Origin: Leucaena leucocephala
Taxonomy: Eukaryota; Streptophyta; Magnoliopsida; Fabales; Fabaceae
Assembly (NCBI GenBank): GCA_037074615.1
Contig: CM073560.1
Coordinates: forward strand, 5,463,501-5,527,500
Length of the DNA stretch: 64,000 nucleotides
Direction of reading: 5' to 3'
Each line of letters begins with the position of its first letter. Within the stretch, counting starts at the first letter, position 1. A model generated the notes under the pieces. It did no database searches and had not been told where the DNA came from. It worked only from the letters and a program-made list of their open reading frames with translations. Below are positions 36,293-47,489 of this stretch, piece after piece. The position numbers and the translations under genes are program-made.

Positions 36293-37537
36293 CACTGCTG
36301 GAAAATAGGCTTTTTAAAGCCCCATTTTTAAACCGGTAACTGCGGAGACGGTTTAAAAAAAATGACCGGTGGCATTTTTGTAAATAAGATGAAATATTTA
36401 CACCGGTCATAAAATATGACCGCTGTAAAAAGTAATGACCGGTGTAAAAAGTCATGAGCGGTGGCATTTTTGTAAATAAGGTGAAATATTTACACCGGTC
36501 GTAAAATATGACCGGTGTAAAAAGTCATGACCGGTGTAAAAAGTCATGAGCGGTGGCAATTTTGTAAATAAGGTGAAATATTTACACCGGTCTTAAAATA
36601 TGACCGCTGTAAAAAGTCATGAGCGGTTGCATTAATTTTTTACGATTCCCTATCTTCACAAATCATATCGTCGTCCCTGGAGAAAACTAGCCAAGGGAGA
36701 ACACATGGTGACAAGAAGCTCCACCTTAGTAACACACTGTCTAAAGCTCGCCGAAGAAGAAGACCTAGATATGCGATGACCCATACCTGTACTCGTTGTT
36801 CTCTATTGTTGAAGTCAGTCGTTGTAACCTCTAAAGCTCACCAAAGAAGAAGATCTAGATCTGCGATGGTGGGTGTCTATTTTTTTGTTCATTTCTTTCT
36901 CGATTTTGTTTAAATATATTTCTGTTCACTTTTAACTGGGTAAGTCGGAGGAATTGTGACTATGTTTTTGTGATATCTTTAATTAGGTAACGGCGTTTCT
37001 AGGTTTTCGTTTTTATATATATATTTGAGTTTTTGCCTCATTTATTTCTGGGTTCTGTTTAAATATATTTTTGTTTGCTTTTGAGCAGGTAACCAAAAGG
37101 AATTGTGACGATATTTTTGTGATATCTTCAATTAGGTGATGATGTTTATGGGTTTTCATTTCTGCGCATATATCTAAGTTTTTGTTTCTTTCGTTTCTGG
37201 GTTCTTTAGCTTTTTCTTTCTTCCTCTTTTTTGTTCTCTGCTTGCATTTTACAGGTACCTATTCTTCTTCATCACTCTTCTCCTCCTTCAGATTTGTGAC
37301 GAAGAAGAAAATAATTTTGGATCTAGAGTTTTTTTATTCTGATTTTTTTTTATTTTTACATTACTTTTTAAACCGGTTGTATGAAATAACCGATTTAAAA
37401 AAACTGATTGTTTACACCGGTCATATACAACCGGTGTAGAATATTAAACTTTTTACACGGGCTGTTTCTACACCGGATCAAAGTTCGGTGTATAAGTCCA
37501 TTTTCAACCGATTTAGAAAGCCTTTTTTTCAGCAGTG
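36293..37537. mobile_element. Non-autonomous CACTA element with ACG duplications
   Basis: The 1,245 bp element begins CACTGCTGGAAAATAGGCTTT and ends AAAGCCTTTTTTTCAGCAGTG, the 5'-CACTG termini of the CACTA/EnSpm group. ACG occurs directly at 36290-36292 and 37538-37540, the expected 3 bp duplication. Subterminal arrays of an ACCGGTCAT/ATGACCGGTG-type unit fill about 36,340-36,620, with sparser copies at 37,370-37,480; such arrays usually bind the transposase. The interior has CT/GA-rich non-coding sequence and no transposase. It was inserted into the ACTCGAG-rich region. Confidence 0.88.
36360..36625. repeat. Subterminal tandem array of ACCGGT-containing units
   Basis: Three long repeats of about 110 bp contain GGTGAAATATTTACACCGGTC, ATGACCG(C/G)TGTAAAAAGT and ATGAGCGGTGGCA. 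Each is made of shorter inverted ACCGGT modules. It is part of the CACTA element's left end. Confidence 0.8.
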
Positions 37538-38175
37538 ACGAAATCAACAAGTAGCTGTTGAAACTCCTGTTCGCTTATCGAATTAGAGTTTGAGCACTGC
37601 AATTCGAAGCACAACTCGACTTGCATGTTGTAACTGGAGTGTTGTATATGTAAAACACGTGTTATCAACAGAACTCGATTGCAATGAAATCAAAAAACCA
37701 TTTTATCCTAAAAACAAGTGCATTAACTTACATACTTTTAACAAGTTATCACTAATACAGAAAATATATCACTTCAAAAGGTACTTTGTGTAGACCATCT
37801 ATGAACATATACAAAAATGACGCATGCTGCGCACGTCACATTTTCAGCATATTCCATAACATACATTAGTTGGCAATGCTTAAGCGCCCATCTAATGAGA
37901 ACTATGCATCATTGTCATTATCAATTGCTTCCTTGCTGGGTGAGGACATTAAGCCACAGCCCTAAGCCTATCAAAATCACTCATAAGAAACCAATATATT
38001 TCATATATTCTTCCACTATCAAATCCTCATTCTTTAAACATTTTCCATATTTCTTCATCAAATAATTATGGCACAGACAACTTGGTGGTGTCTAATTTTT
38101 GTAGAAATGCATTTCCCTGAATGATTGAATCATTCCATTTACTAATTGCCTTAGCCACTGCACACATAGCCCCTT

Positions 38176-38660
38176 CTAGTTCCTTGAAGTTATTTTTTGC
38201 TCTTTACTATGCACCCTCTTTATCCTCGACACACTATCAATAGCAGCAGTAGGAGAGTGATCTTCTTTCGACGATTCGCCCTGTCCATCAAGATCAAGAT
38301 CAATATCATTATCATTGTTCATTGCATGTCGTCCTTGTGAATCAATATTTTTTAGGTCATCCATAGTCTGCGTGTTCTCTGCTTCAGAGCGACGTCTCTT
38401 CAACTACTCACTCATTGTCTCCTCATCATCTTCACTAGCTTTGTGTACTCTATATAATATCATTATCTTTTCATAATTTGGGAAAGGCTTACTTCTCCAT
38501 ACTGCTGCTTTAGGTTTGTACTGAAAACAAAGAAATAAAGGTAGCACAAGTTATCAAACGAAGTACAGGTAAAGGAACAGAAATCAAAGCAGCAGATAAG
38601 ATATTAATCTCAATCAAAGCATTCCAAACTTCAGGTTCAGCATCCCACAATTGAGTTGTT
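38176..38660 (-). pseudogene. Myb/SANT-like ORF of the Harbinger element, C-terminal part
   Basis: On the minus strand, LWDAEPEVWNALIE is followed (after a gap near 38,530-38,600) by YKPKAAVWRSKPFPNYEKIMILYRVHKASEDDEE and then an acidic, Ser-rich tail ending near 38,180. This matches the second protein that PIF/Harbinger elements need for transposition, a Myb/SANT-like DNA-binding protein. A stop (TAG) splits the frame near 38,405. Only the C-terminal part is present. Confidence 0.65.
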
Positions 38661-38689
38661 GGGTTCCAAGAAAGCAACTCAGATGTTTA

Positions 38690-39510
38690 AAAATGTCACT
38701 CACATTAGAGAAGTTTCTCTTTAGGAATGTTAAGGTTATCTTCCCTTAATAGTGCATTCTTAATAATCCTTGAGTCTGACGCAGTAGTGCCTTCCCATCT
38801 AGGAAGTACGTAAGTGAACTTCAAATCAAATGTACATGCTGCTAACACATTCTATATAGGGAATTCCTTCCAACCATGAAATCTAGGAGCATCTAGAGGA
38901 GACATCCTTACTTGTATATGTGTTCCATCATAGCACCTACACAGTCTTTAAAGTATGGGAATAACTTTCTCTCATTTAAAATCTTAGGAGGGATAATAGG
39001 CCTATCAGGTTATACTATAAATTTCTCTCTTAACCTAATGATGGTTGCAAAAAATTTGTGAAGATAACTGCTAACTGTGTCACTAGAACGCCTGAACCAA
39101 AAATTAACTTCCCGATTTCTCATATTATGTGTTAATATGTACAGATTCTTTGCGACTTGTTCTTTCACACTTAACCAACGAGTGGGTCGCAGACCATCCT
39201 CTATTTCTAACATGCTACACAATTGTAAAAAAGCTCTTAGAGTCATTCTAATGATATTTCGACTAGATGGACAATTACTTATTCTGCTCATTATTTCATC
39301 ACGTAACCTCTCCCACTTGCCACTCAAATTGTAACCTATTCTTCTAGGATAGAATTGAGTGATATATACTTGTGCAACAACACTTGCAAGTAGTATTATT
39401 GCTCTTTGACGCAATTCAAGCCATCGCCGCACCAGTACAAAGTATTCAATTATAAGTCCATCTAATACAGTAAGACAAAAATCATATATCAACAAATCAA
39501 CATTCAATAG
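38690..39510 (-). pseudogene. HARBI1-like transposase, decayed and 3'-truncated
   Basis: The minus strand encodes a clear N-terminal region (GKWERLRDEIMSRISNCPSSR, MLEIEDGLRPTRWLSVKEQV, NREVNFWFRRSSDTVSSYLH) up to 39,010. It continues through stops and frameshifts into the catalytic part (YFKDCVGAMMEHIYK, DAPRFHGWKEFP, NVLAACTFDLKFTYVLPRWEG, DSRIIKNALLRE). In active family members the first of these reads KDCIGAIDGTH. Here the Asp is replaced, so the first catalytic residue is lost. The remaining DDE part is missing and the sequence passes directly into the Myb/SANT relic, suggesting an internal deletion. Confidence 0.8.
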
Positions 39511-40217
39511 AAAAGAACTATATAAATTATAATGCTAATTCGACTAGTATGGAAGTAATGTCAGGCTAAAATATCACCTACAATGCTTGAATATGGACAA
39601 CACGCTAGGTGTCGACTATGAAATATGCACAAAATACAGCTCAAAATTAAGAACACAAGGATGTAGTTGAAGAAACTTTTACCTCTGGAGAACACAGACG
39701 CAACAATGACGACCAGCAGAAACAACCAACCACATACAGGTATGTGGAGAAGACCTAGGCGACGATGATGGCGACGGCCACACGACGGCATGAATACTTC
39801 CACAGCTAACCCATTAGCAATTCGACGGAGACAATGGTGTGAAGACGCAACACAACCTTCAGGCACAGATGACAGCTACGTGCACGCGGGATATAATTGT
39901 CTAAAATTTTAGCATCCCTCCAAAAAACCCGATTTGGAGGGACACAAAATTTAGGGGAGGGATGGGACGAGCGCCAAATTTTTGGCTTTCTTCCCCCCGA
40001 AAATTACAAAACAAACAAGGGGAGGGGCTCATTTTCTCTTCCCTTTCCTCCCTTTCATTCGAACAGAGCAAGGCCTAAAGCAAACCCTTAACAATTTTGA
40101 TGATCCAATTCAAACTCTGAGCTCATTTAGAATTCTATTTATTCAGGAAATGTGAACTATTTTTGTTGCTTAAATGATGTGTTTTCTCTTTGCCTTTTTA
40201 ATGCTGAAAATGGTCAG

Positions 40218-42485
40218 ATTTCTGGAGATGTATTGGTATATCGGAATCCGGGATTACATTTTGGGGATATTCACATGCTCCAAGCAACATCTGTGAAGGA
40301 GTTAGAATCTTTTGTTGGCCATAGCAAATATGCAATATTCTTTCCTTGTGTTGGTCCTCGCTCTTTGGCAGATGAGATAGCTGGAGGTGATTTTGATGGT
40401 GACATGTACTGGGTGTCACAAAATCCTCAGGTTTCCTCTTTTGTTTATTAGATTTCTAACCAGTATTTTAGGAATTTTCTCTTTATATTGTAGTTCATTT
40501 ATTGTTTGCTAACTGCCATCTGCTTATTTTTCTTATCGCCGTGTTTGATGGGAATTCTTAAAATCAACTTTATATTGACCATTTATAGTTTGAATGTTTC
40601 AGTTGTTAGAATGTTTCAGAAAGAGTGACCCATGGATTGAAAATCCTCCTGGCATTGATGTCATTGTTTCCAAAAAGTCAAGTACGCTTTCAGATGATGA
40701 ACTACAGTACGAACTTCTGAAATTGTACTTGGGATGTCGGTTTCAACTGAGGTATGATGGTGACTAAATATTTCTACTAAAATCTTTATGTCCAAAATTG
40801 AATGGTAATGAATGCGTAGATCCCATTTGGTGTTGTCCTATGTCGTGTCCTATACTTCTCGCCCAACATTTTTTTCCTTTGGAAATTCTTCCTAGAATGT
40901 CTATGTTAGGGTTGTCCAAACCAATCTAAATTGATCAAACCCAAACTTTACCATCAAATCTGAAAAACAACAAGGGTCCTAATTGGTTTTTAAGGTTTGA
41001 GAACTGATTGTTCAATTCTGTTTTTGGTTCGTGTAGGATTGGTTTGGTTTAAACAAATCAAGCCAAATCAACTCCATAAATAATTGCATACAAGCTCAGA
41101 AATTGCATAATTTACCCCCAATTTTTCTTCTGTTTTTTTCCTCTTTGGTGTCTATTTTTTTTTTTGCAGTTCTGAGGCTTCATGAAGCACGGTTAACTTT
41201 GAACACCTAAGCCTCAGCCTATTTTTCTTTTATTTTAGTCTGAATTCTTGAACTTTGCATTTGGGAAACTAGTAATAAGATTTTAAAATCATTTTCTATA
41301 ATGATATGAAAGATTACATGAATTCTTTATTCTTAAAAGTGGGCAAAAATTCAAAGCTAATTTATCAATAATTACGATAATAAACTTCTTTCTCAATCAC
41401 TCCAAATGATATCCAAACTAAGAAAAGTTAAACCAAAACAAACATGTCCACATCTTAGTGAAACCAGCTGATTCAAATTGAATCAAATGGTACTTACGCG
41501 CAGCCCTAGCTGGTGTTGTGTCTTCATTATTGAAGCAATGACAAATTCCATCCGTTAATGTCCTTTGAGTCTTTCATTTCACTGCCGGATCTCAAATTAT
41601 GGAGGCACAATTACTTGTGCATGGAATCTGTTTTACTTAATTATTTAATTATTGCTAGTGTTAAGTACCTTATATTCGAATTCGGATGAGAGTCTGAGAT
41701 TTCATTGTCGAGTGTTGGAATAATGTAGTATTGTGCCTTTTTCAGTTATGCTATGGGTGTCGCAGCTGAAAGTTGGAGTGCCTTTATAGATCGCCTGCTG
41801 ACGTTAAAGGATGATTGCCCAAAAGCACTTTTGAAAGAAAATATGATTAAATTGATTGATCTATATTACTATGCTTTGGACTCACCAAATATCAATATGA
41901 AGACATATCTGAGAAGGGTGAGAATTCTAAATGGGATTAATCCCCCACTTTTAGTGTTGCAACATAACGTAATCTATTAGGTATTTATTACACCTGTTGT
42001 TCTGTGTATGCTACCAGATATTACCAAACTCCCCTGTTTTGATGTTGAAGTACCTGATAGCTGCCTGAAGATGTGGAGATCATACTATGACCAGTATAGG
42101 ATCGAAATGTCTGCGGCGTTAAAGGGTTGTGAGTCTACAGCCAGAAACAAGGCTGCTGATGAGGTCTACAATAAATATAAAGAGGCATATGTTTTAATGG
42201 TTTTGCCTTACACTCAACTCAGAAAATCCCATGTCTTCTTCGTTTGCTGACTGTTGTGGCATGCAGATATTATATGATGCCTCTGAGCTGGAGGGAAGTC
42301 CAAAGAGTATAAAGAAACTTACAGATGAGGCTTTGGCTGTGTATCACGTTACTTATAACTATTCCAAGAGCATGAAACAAGTAAACAAGTGTCGCTTCGT
42401 GTGGACAGATGCAGGTTCAATTCTCCAACAGTTTTATGCCTCAAAACAAGATCTCTCAGCTGTGTGGCGAGAGATCTTTGGGTAG
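40218..42485 (+). pseudogene. RDR3/4/5-type RNA-dependent RNA polymerase, C-terminal fragment
   Basis: The exons found are 40218-40430, 40603-40751, 41746-41917, 42018-42184 and 42267-42485 (stop TAG). The first encodes ISGDVLVYRNPGLHFGDIH and the catalytic DFDGD within GGDFDGDMYWV. DFDGD is typical of the gamma group (RDR3/4/5), whereas RDR1/2/6 have DLDGD. Plant RDRs of this group are about 900-1000 aa; here only about 270 codons remain. The N-terminal half is not seen upstream, where a Harbinger and a Copia element lie. Between the third and fourth exons the family's LKPDIFPHYMER region is missing. The third exon ends in phase 0 while the fourth needs one preceding base, so simple joining shifts the frame. 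It is therefore probably a pseudogene, although unseen distant exons cannot be excluded. Confidence 0.82.
40907..41508. repeat. Possible hAT-like repeat in the second RDR intron
   Basis: The ends TAGGGTTGTCCAAACC and GCGCAGCCCTA are roughly inverted, and the 5' part is full of GGTTTGGTTT/AAACCAAT words. The flanking 8-mers do not match, so the borders are uncertain. Confidence 0.4.
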
Positions 42486-44664
42486 TGAATGATTTCTCGC
42501 TTTCATATCTGAACTAACTTTACAGCTGCATCCACCCTATCTTTTGTTGAGGAGGCCTTGTCATTTGTTGCCGTATTTGTATTATAAACTTGCTACGTCT
42601 TCCCTCTAGGCTAAACCAGAAATAAACTGATTATTGACAACTTAGTAACTTAGTTTTCATTAGAAGACCAATTGAACAAATGAACAAATGTTCTCAAGTG
42701 CAACCATGGTAATTACAAGTCTATTTAAATGGACAATATGTTGCGTTCTGAGTGTAACTATGCTGCATTGAAAGAGTAAAATACACGATACAATTGGGAG
42801 ATTGAATGAGAAGTGGGGGGTGACAAGATATACCATCTGAAAAAATATTTGACTATAGGGTGAAATTATTATGGTAATTGAACCGTGAATATTCATATCC
42901 AATAATGAGTGATAACATCAAAATATCAGATCATTTTTCTTTTATCTAGGTACAGATCATAGATGTTACTACTCGTTCCCCAAGCATTTCACTCAACACC
43001 TTCCCTTAAAAATAAACCTAATCTACCCTTGTGCTGAAACTAATGAGCTTTCAAGCATTCAAGTTAACAGCCACTTTCCTAGCGTATAATGCTAATGCTC
43101 CTAATACAAAGAAGCTTTCAATTCTCACTGCGTAAGCTTTACTGATTCTTCTGCTTCTGCTTGTTAGTACTAGCATTTGAACTTTGGAACCATAAGGTAA
43201 TACTTTTTTTCCAGTTCACCATAAGGGCCAAGCGTGCTAGTACATAAAGTTTACTGTTTCTTGTATATGCTTAAATCAGCATGAGTGTCCTTGTAGCGCT
43301 GGTTCAGGTAATCCTTGCATAAAATGGGAGGGAACCTGGCAACAAATATATGTGCAGTATTGTGAGTGGAAGGGACCAGTTATAGAGTTCATTTCAGCTC
43401 TCCATTTTGTATATTAGTCTTTTTTTCTTTTTCTTGGGAGAAAACCTTTATAGTATTTTGACCTTGTGTCTGTCTTCTATTGTCAATTTGTACATTCATA
43501 TTTGGGTTTCTTTCTCTTGGCAACTGGGTTCATATGTTTTACCATATAAATTGCCGAAATTAATATTTACGTTGTGAAATCTTGAATCTGGCTGTCACAT
43601 AAACTTACTGGCATACCCATGCTGGGAAACTTGGTAGAAATTGTAACTTACTTGGGAGGGTTACTTTCTGATTTGCAAGTTGGCAAGCATTCTACTAGAC
43701 AATCATGACTAGGCTCCAAAAAGTAAGCAATCTGTGTAAAGAGAAAACAAATAGTGAGATGACAAAGTTACATACTTTTTTTTTTTTTTTTTTATACTGC
43801 AAAGTTACATACTTTTCTTTTCATGATTCTGTAACAAATCAGATAAAAAGAAGCATAATCAGGGAAACTAGAAATTCTAAGAGTAAGGTCACTTGCTGCA
43901 GATCAGGAATTGAAGCGAAAAATAAGGGGAATAATACTCCAAATGTGAAAATATTTATTATTTTTTACATTAATTAGTTTTTGAAAAGATAAACAAACCC
44001 TAATAATTTGTGTAAAAGTATGTTATTTCATATCAAATACCACTCTGAACTTTTACCTCATTTTCGTATACCAAGAATATATTAAATTGATAAAAAAATT
44101 TACATTTGTTCTTACTAAAGAAAGGGTACTGAAAAAAGAAGTTATTAATTGGAAAAATGTATAAGGGTAAAATTGATTTTATTTAATAAGGGTAAAATTG
44201 GAAAAAAGAATATATTAAATTGATAAAAAAATTTACCCTACAATTGACTTTATTTAATAAGGGTAAAATTGGAAAAATGTCATTAATTTTCTTACAAGTG
44301 ACATATTTTTTGAGACCAAACTTTTGTCTTATAAGTATCTTACAAATAGAAGCAAAGAGGTATTAAAATATTTTTTAATATTGTAGAATATTGATACTAT
44401 GGGCCAAAAAATAATTTAATATTAATAAAAAGGGAACAAATTTACTATTTAAACTCCGTTGAGAATTGAGAATGGAATATTTTGAATTCCTACCAACTAA
44501 ACATAATTCATTTGGAATTTCATTCCTATTTCCCCTTGAACAGTACAAATTCCTCCAATCAAAAGGCTTTAAACAATGCAATGTTCTGGCTCAGTAATAA
44601 AGTTAAAAATCAGAAAGGCAAGAAAGAAATAGTTGAAACTTAAAACTACAGAGACTTTGCTTAC
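42486..44664. other. Convergent spacer between the RDR fragment and the dioxygenase
   Basis: Both flanking genes end toward this stretch. The first few hundred bases are probably the RDR 3' UTR. At 43,990-44,330 lies a repeat also seen at 57,985-58,240 (AAGAATATATTAAATTGATA and GGGTAAAATTGGAAAAA phrases). I looked here on the minus strand for the missing C-terminal exon of the dioxygenase and found none with a clear match. Confidence 0.5.
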
Positions 44665-47347
44665 CGAGTATCTTTCTTGACCATTTCCTAGAACTCTGTG
44701 CAATGTGGACCTGAGCAGGAATACAAAGCAAATTATTGACTTCGCACTTAACAAAGTTTAATGCAAAAGGATGCTTCTGACAAGAGCCTTTAAGTAAATG
44801 AATATAGCATTAGTTAGCAAATGATATGTGCAGAAGAAAAGACACTCATAATGACATATACGATTGCTCTTTCGTTCCAGGAGTTAAAGGAAGACACATG
44901 ATATGGCCTGAAAATGATTATATGTACATTCAATCTCTGTTGATTCATTAAGAGCTAAATCTACAATCTAATTGCAGTAATTTTCATGGCAATAAGAGCA
45001 GCTTTTGACAATGACCATGATGTATCATCACAGACAATAAAATAATATCCCATGCATGCTAATAGTCCAGAATGGTTCAATACTGTCATGCTTCCTTTGT
45101 GTCTAAACTGAAAAGGTGAACTCAGGCCAACTCAAGCTAGCACGATAGAAGACAACAATAACAGTAAGTCTTATTCTAGTGGGGTTAGCTATATATATCG
45201 AACAACACTATAGCGCTCTATTAACAATTAAAACTTTAGATAGATTATTAACCAAGAGCACCATAAAAGAGAAAGAAATAAATTAATTGCAAAATCTAGA
45301 GGTTGAAAATGACTTGCACCCTAATCACACATATCAAACTTTCACAGAAATGCTTAGGGATGAAAGTTTCAGGCAATCTTGAAAGTTCCTTTAAGTTCAA
45401 GTTCAGAAGTATATCCAACTTGGGTAGAGTTCAGACATATAACTAGCAATAACAAAGTTTCTTACTTGAAAATACAGTTGCTCCAACGCTCCAGCATGTC
45501 TCCAAGATTCACTACAAATGCTCTGGCAATAACAATTAGCCACAACAAGCAATTATTAAAACGAGAAAAGGACAGTCAGTTTATCTTTGAAAGATAAGTA
45601 GGAAAACATATGCAGTTAAAACATGCAGTTCTGTGCAAAAGTAGCATACAGTCAACAACTCAGTCCCACTTATAGCCAGCAAATTACATTCATCTACAAT
45701 GGGAACTCACCCCTTTACCGGTGCTACGTCCTCCCACATTTGAGGTTTAGCATCCCTATCTTTGCATATCTGCATAAAGAAAATATGATAGGTAAGAATA
45801 GGTAAAGAATGAGAAGAAGGGAATCAGAGAAGAGAGAGAATATTTTGGTGTTTTTTTGGTGTGTGGGGGGGGGGGGGGGGGAGAAGATGAGAGAAACAGA
45901 GTTTCATGTCTGGATAAGCACTCTAAGCCATCAGATTAAGCGTGAGAGCCTTGGTTACAGCCTTCCCTTGCCCCAGGCCTAACAGACTCAACTACCTAAA
46001 TTCTCATTTTCATTACAGTTTACACATGAAAATATATAAATGTTTTGTAACAAGGTAAAATGTTTGACTTAGAGAGAGAGTTATTCTTACTTGAAGACCT
46101 GGTATATCATCTGTTGCCAACAGAGTAATCAGACCATAGTCAGTGTGAGCTCCAGCTCCATATAATCCTTGGGAGGGATTTGAGGTTTGACCTTTAACCA
46201 AAGAATGATCAAAATTACTGTCAGTGTCATTTTCATTTTGTAATCATATCAGGTATAAGGAACTACTAATATTTTATTCCACTAGTGGCCCTAGTAACTC
46301 AAGTTTCATCGTTCATAACTCATGAATGGCGCCGTTTCAACTTTTATAAGTATATTGATATTGATACCTTCATAGTGTAGCAGGCGTAAAGTTGCTATTG
46401 GCTCTCCTAGCATTTCTGGCTTACCAAAGAAATCAGCACCCAAATCAAGGGCAAGGGCTATTATTCTTCCAACTGCTCTTCCCACCTCTCTGAATGCCCA
46501 ATATTAAAAGAAACAACACATGAAAAAGCTTTGTTACTCCATAGTCTCCATAGAGGAACTACTTATTATTAAGTAATAAGTTCAGTAACACTTACAATGC
46601 CTGTTGATGATATTTTTCCATTGTTTCTCTCCATCCAGGAAGAATAACTAAAACAAAACAAAGTTCACAAAAAAATGATATTTTCTTCCAATAAAATTCT
46701 CAGAAACTACAAATTTGAGAAAGTTACCAGATGAAGGCCATTGGTTTGGACCATAAAATGGTTTCTGTGATTCCGTGTCATCCTCAGGTACTTCAACTCC
46801 AATATAATATCCTTCTTTGTAATCTCCTACTTAACCCAATGAATAATAAAAAAATAATGTGGAAGAAGACGACCAAGAAGACAACATAGTGCTATATGTA
46901 AAAGACATGCATGGAAGGAAAACAAATAAAGAATATAAATTGTTACCATGTACTTGGTTCTCAGGATCAAGTAGTTCATCAAGAACAGGAGTATATCCTC
47001 GATGTTTTTCATTCCTAAGAAGCTTAATTTTCTCCTTCATCGGAAGACCGAAAAATTTCTTGCTTTGTGCAAAAACCTCGTCCATGAAATCCTGGCTTAT
47101 TCCATGGTTCACAACGTAGAAAAACCCAGAATCCAAGCATGCCTTTTCGCCCAGAAAAATCGAAACAGAATGATCACACATAATTAAACACCAATTATTC
47201 ACCGAAATTATCCAAGAAACAGAGAAGGCTAACCTGTTTGAGCAAATTAACAGATTTGTCGATATCAGGATCAGAGAGGTCGATGCAATTGAGCGTTGAA
47301 GATTCGGTGGCTCCATGACGATAGGATTCAACGCTTTGGACTACCAT
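44665..47347 (-). CDS. 2-oxoglutarate/Fe(II) dioxygenase (At1g35190-like), last exon not found
   Basis: The exons (high to low) are 47234-47347, 46947-47142, 46728-46826, 46596-46647, 46368-46489, 46091-46191, 45711-45769, 45466-45522 and 44665-44710; all phases agree, giving 282 codons. The N-terminal DIOX_N part contains CGxxxV-like ACLDSGFFYVVNHGIS and EKHRGYTPVLDELLDP. The iron ligands are His210 and Asp212 (AHTDYG) and His271 (STLHRV). Arg280-x-Ser282 (RYS) is the 2-oxoglutarate contact. The sequence closely follows Arabidopsis At1g35190 as I remember it (about 329 aa), a 2-ODD of unclear substrate. The expected final 45 or so residues, starting IPFF-EP, are missing downstream. Readthrough of the last donor gives a short tail ending in TEPEHCIV. 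It may use an unrecognised exon or be 3'-truncated. Confidence 0.85.
45866..45880. repeat. Poly-G run
   Basis: About fifteen G in a row after GGTGTGT, in an intron of the dioxygenase gene; on the coding strand it is a poly-C run. Confidence 0.8.
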
Positions 47348-47470
47348 TTTTGAAATGAACAACGAAAGAACGTAATAGATTAGACTCTGTTCGACAAAAA
47401 GGAGAAAAAAGGGCTTAGATTCTCAATCACTTTGGGAATTTGATGAAAAAGAATTGAAGGGGTTTTGCTT

Positions 47471-47479
47471 TTATATATA
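47471..47479 (-). promoter_or_regulatory. Candidate TATA box of the dioxygenase gene
   Basis: TATATATAA on the minus strand, about 125 bp upstream of the start codon, in a suitable position for a transcript with a short leader of about 90 bases. Confidence 0.55.
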
Positions 47480-47489
47480 GAGGATGGAG

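Larger units (their letters stand above)
35150..37700. repeat. ACTCGAG palindrome-rich region (probable nested transposon)
   Basis: Eight exact ACTCGAG copies lie at about 35161, 35214, 35902, 35996, 36046, 36139, 36229 and 36270. Most are in the longer palindrome AAACTCGAGTTT. Between them and after the CACTA insertion lie many one- or two-base variants, such as AATTCGAGTT, AACTCGACT and GAACTCGATT. Spacing between neighbours is often 40-90 bp. The motifs flank the ORF at 35300-35737 and are absent inside it. They may be protein-binding sites of a transposon; no termini were identified. Confidence 0.5.
34843..40075. mobile_element. PIF/Harbinger transposon, 5.2 kb, with TAA duplications
   Basis: The left end GGCCTTGTTCGGCTCGAA and the right end (reverse complement GGCCTTGCTCTGTTCGAA) are imperfect inverted repeats. 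The similarity extends into GAGGGGAGG-type subterminal sequence. TAA stands at 34840-34842 and 40076-40078, the 3 bp duplication typical of PIF/Harbinger. The right half, on the minus strand, carries the remains of the transposase and of the Myb/SANT partner protein. The left half holds a second element, itself split by a CACTA element. The insertion lies just upstream of the RDR fragment. Confidence 0.88.

Noticed and set aside
36360..36625. CRISPR-like spaced repeats
   Set aside because: The repeats are inverted ACCGGT modules within CACTA ends of a plant genome; there are no uniform spacers and no cas genes.
39561..39866. Minus-strand 101-codon frame upstream of the Harbinger transposase
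   Set aside because: It has no resemblance to transposase N-termini and is more likely leader or intron sequence of the element.
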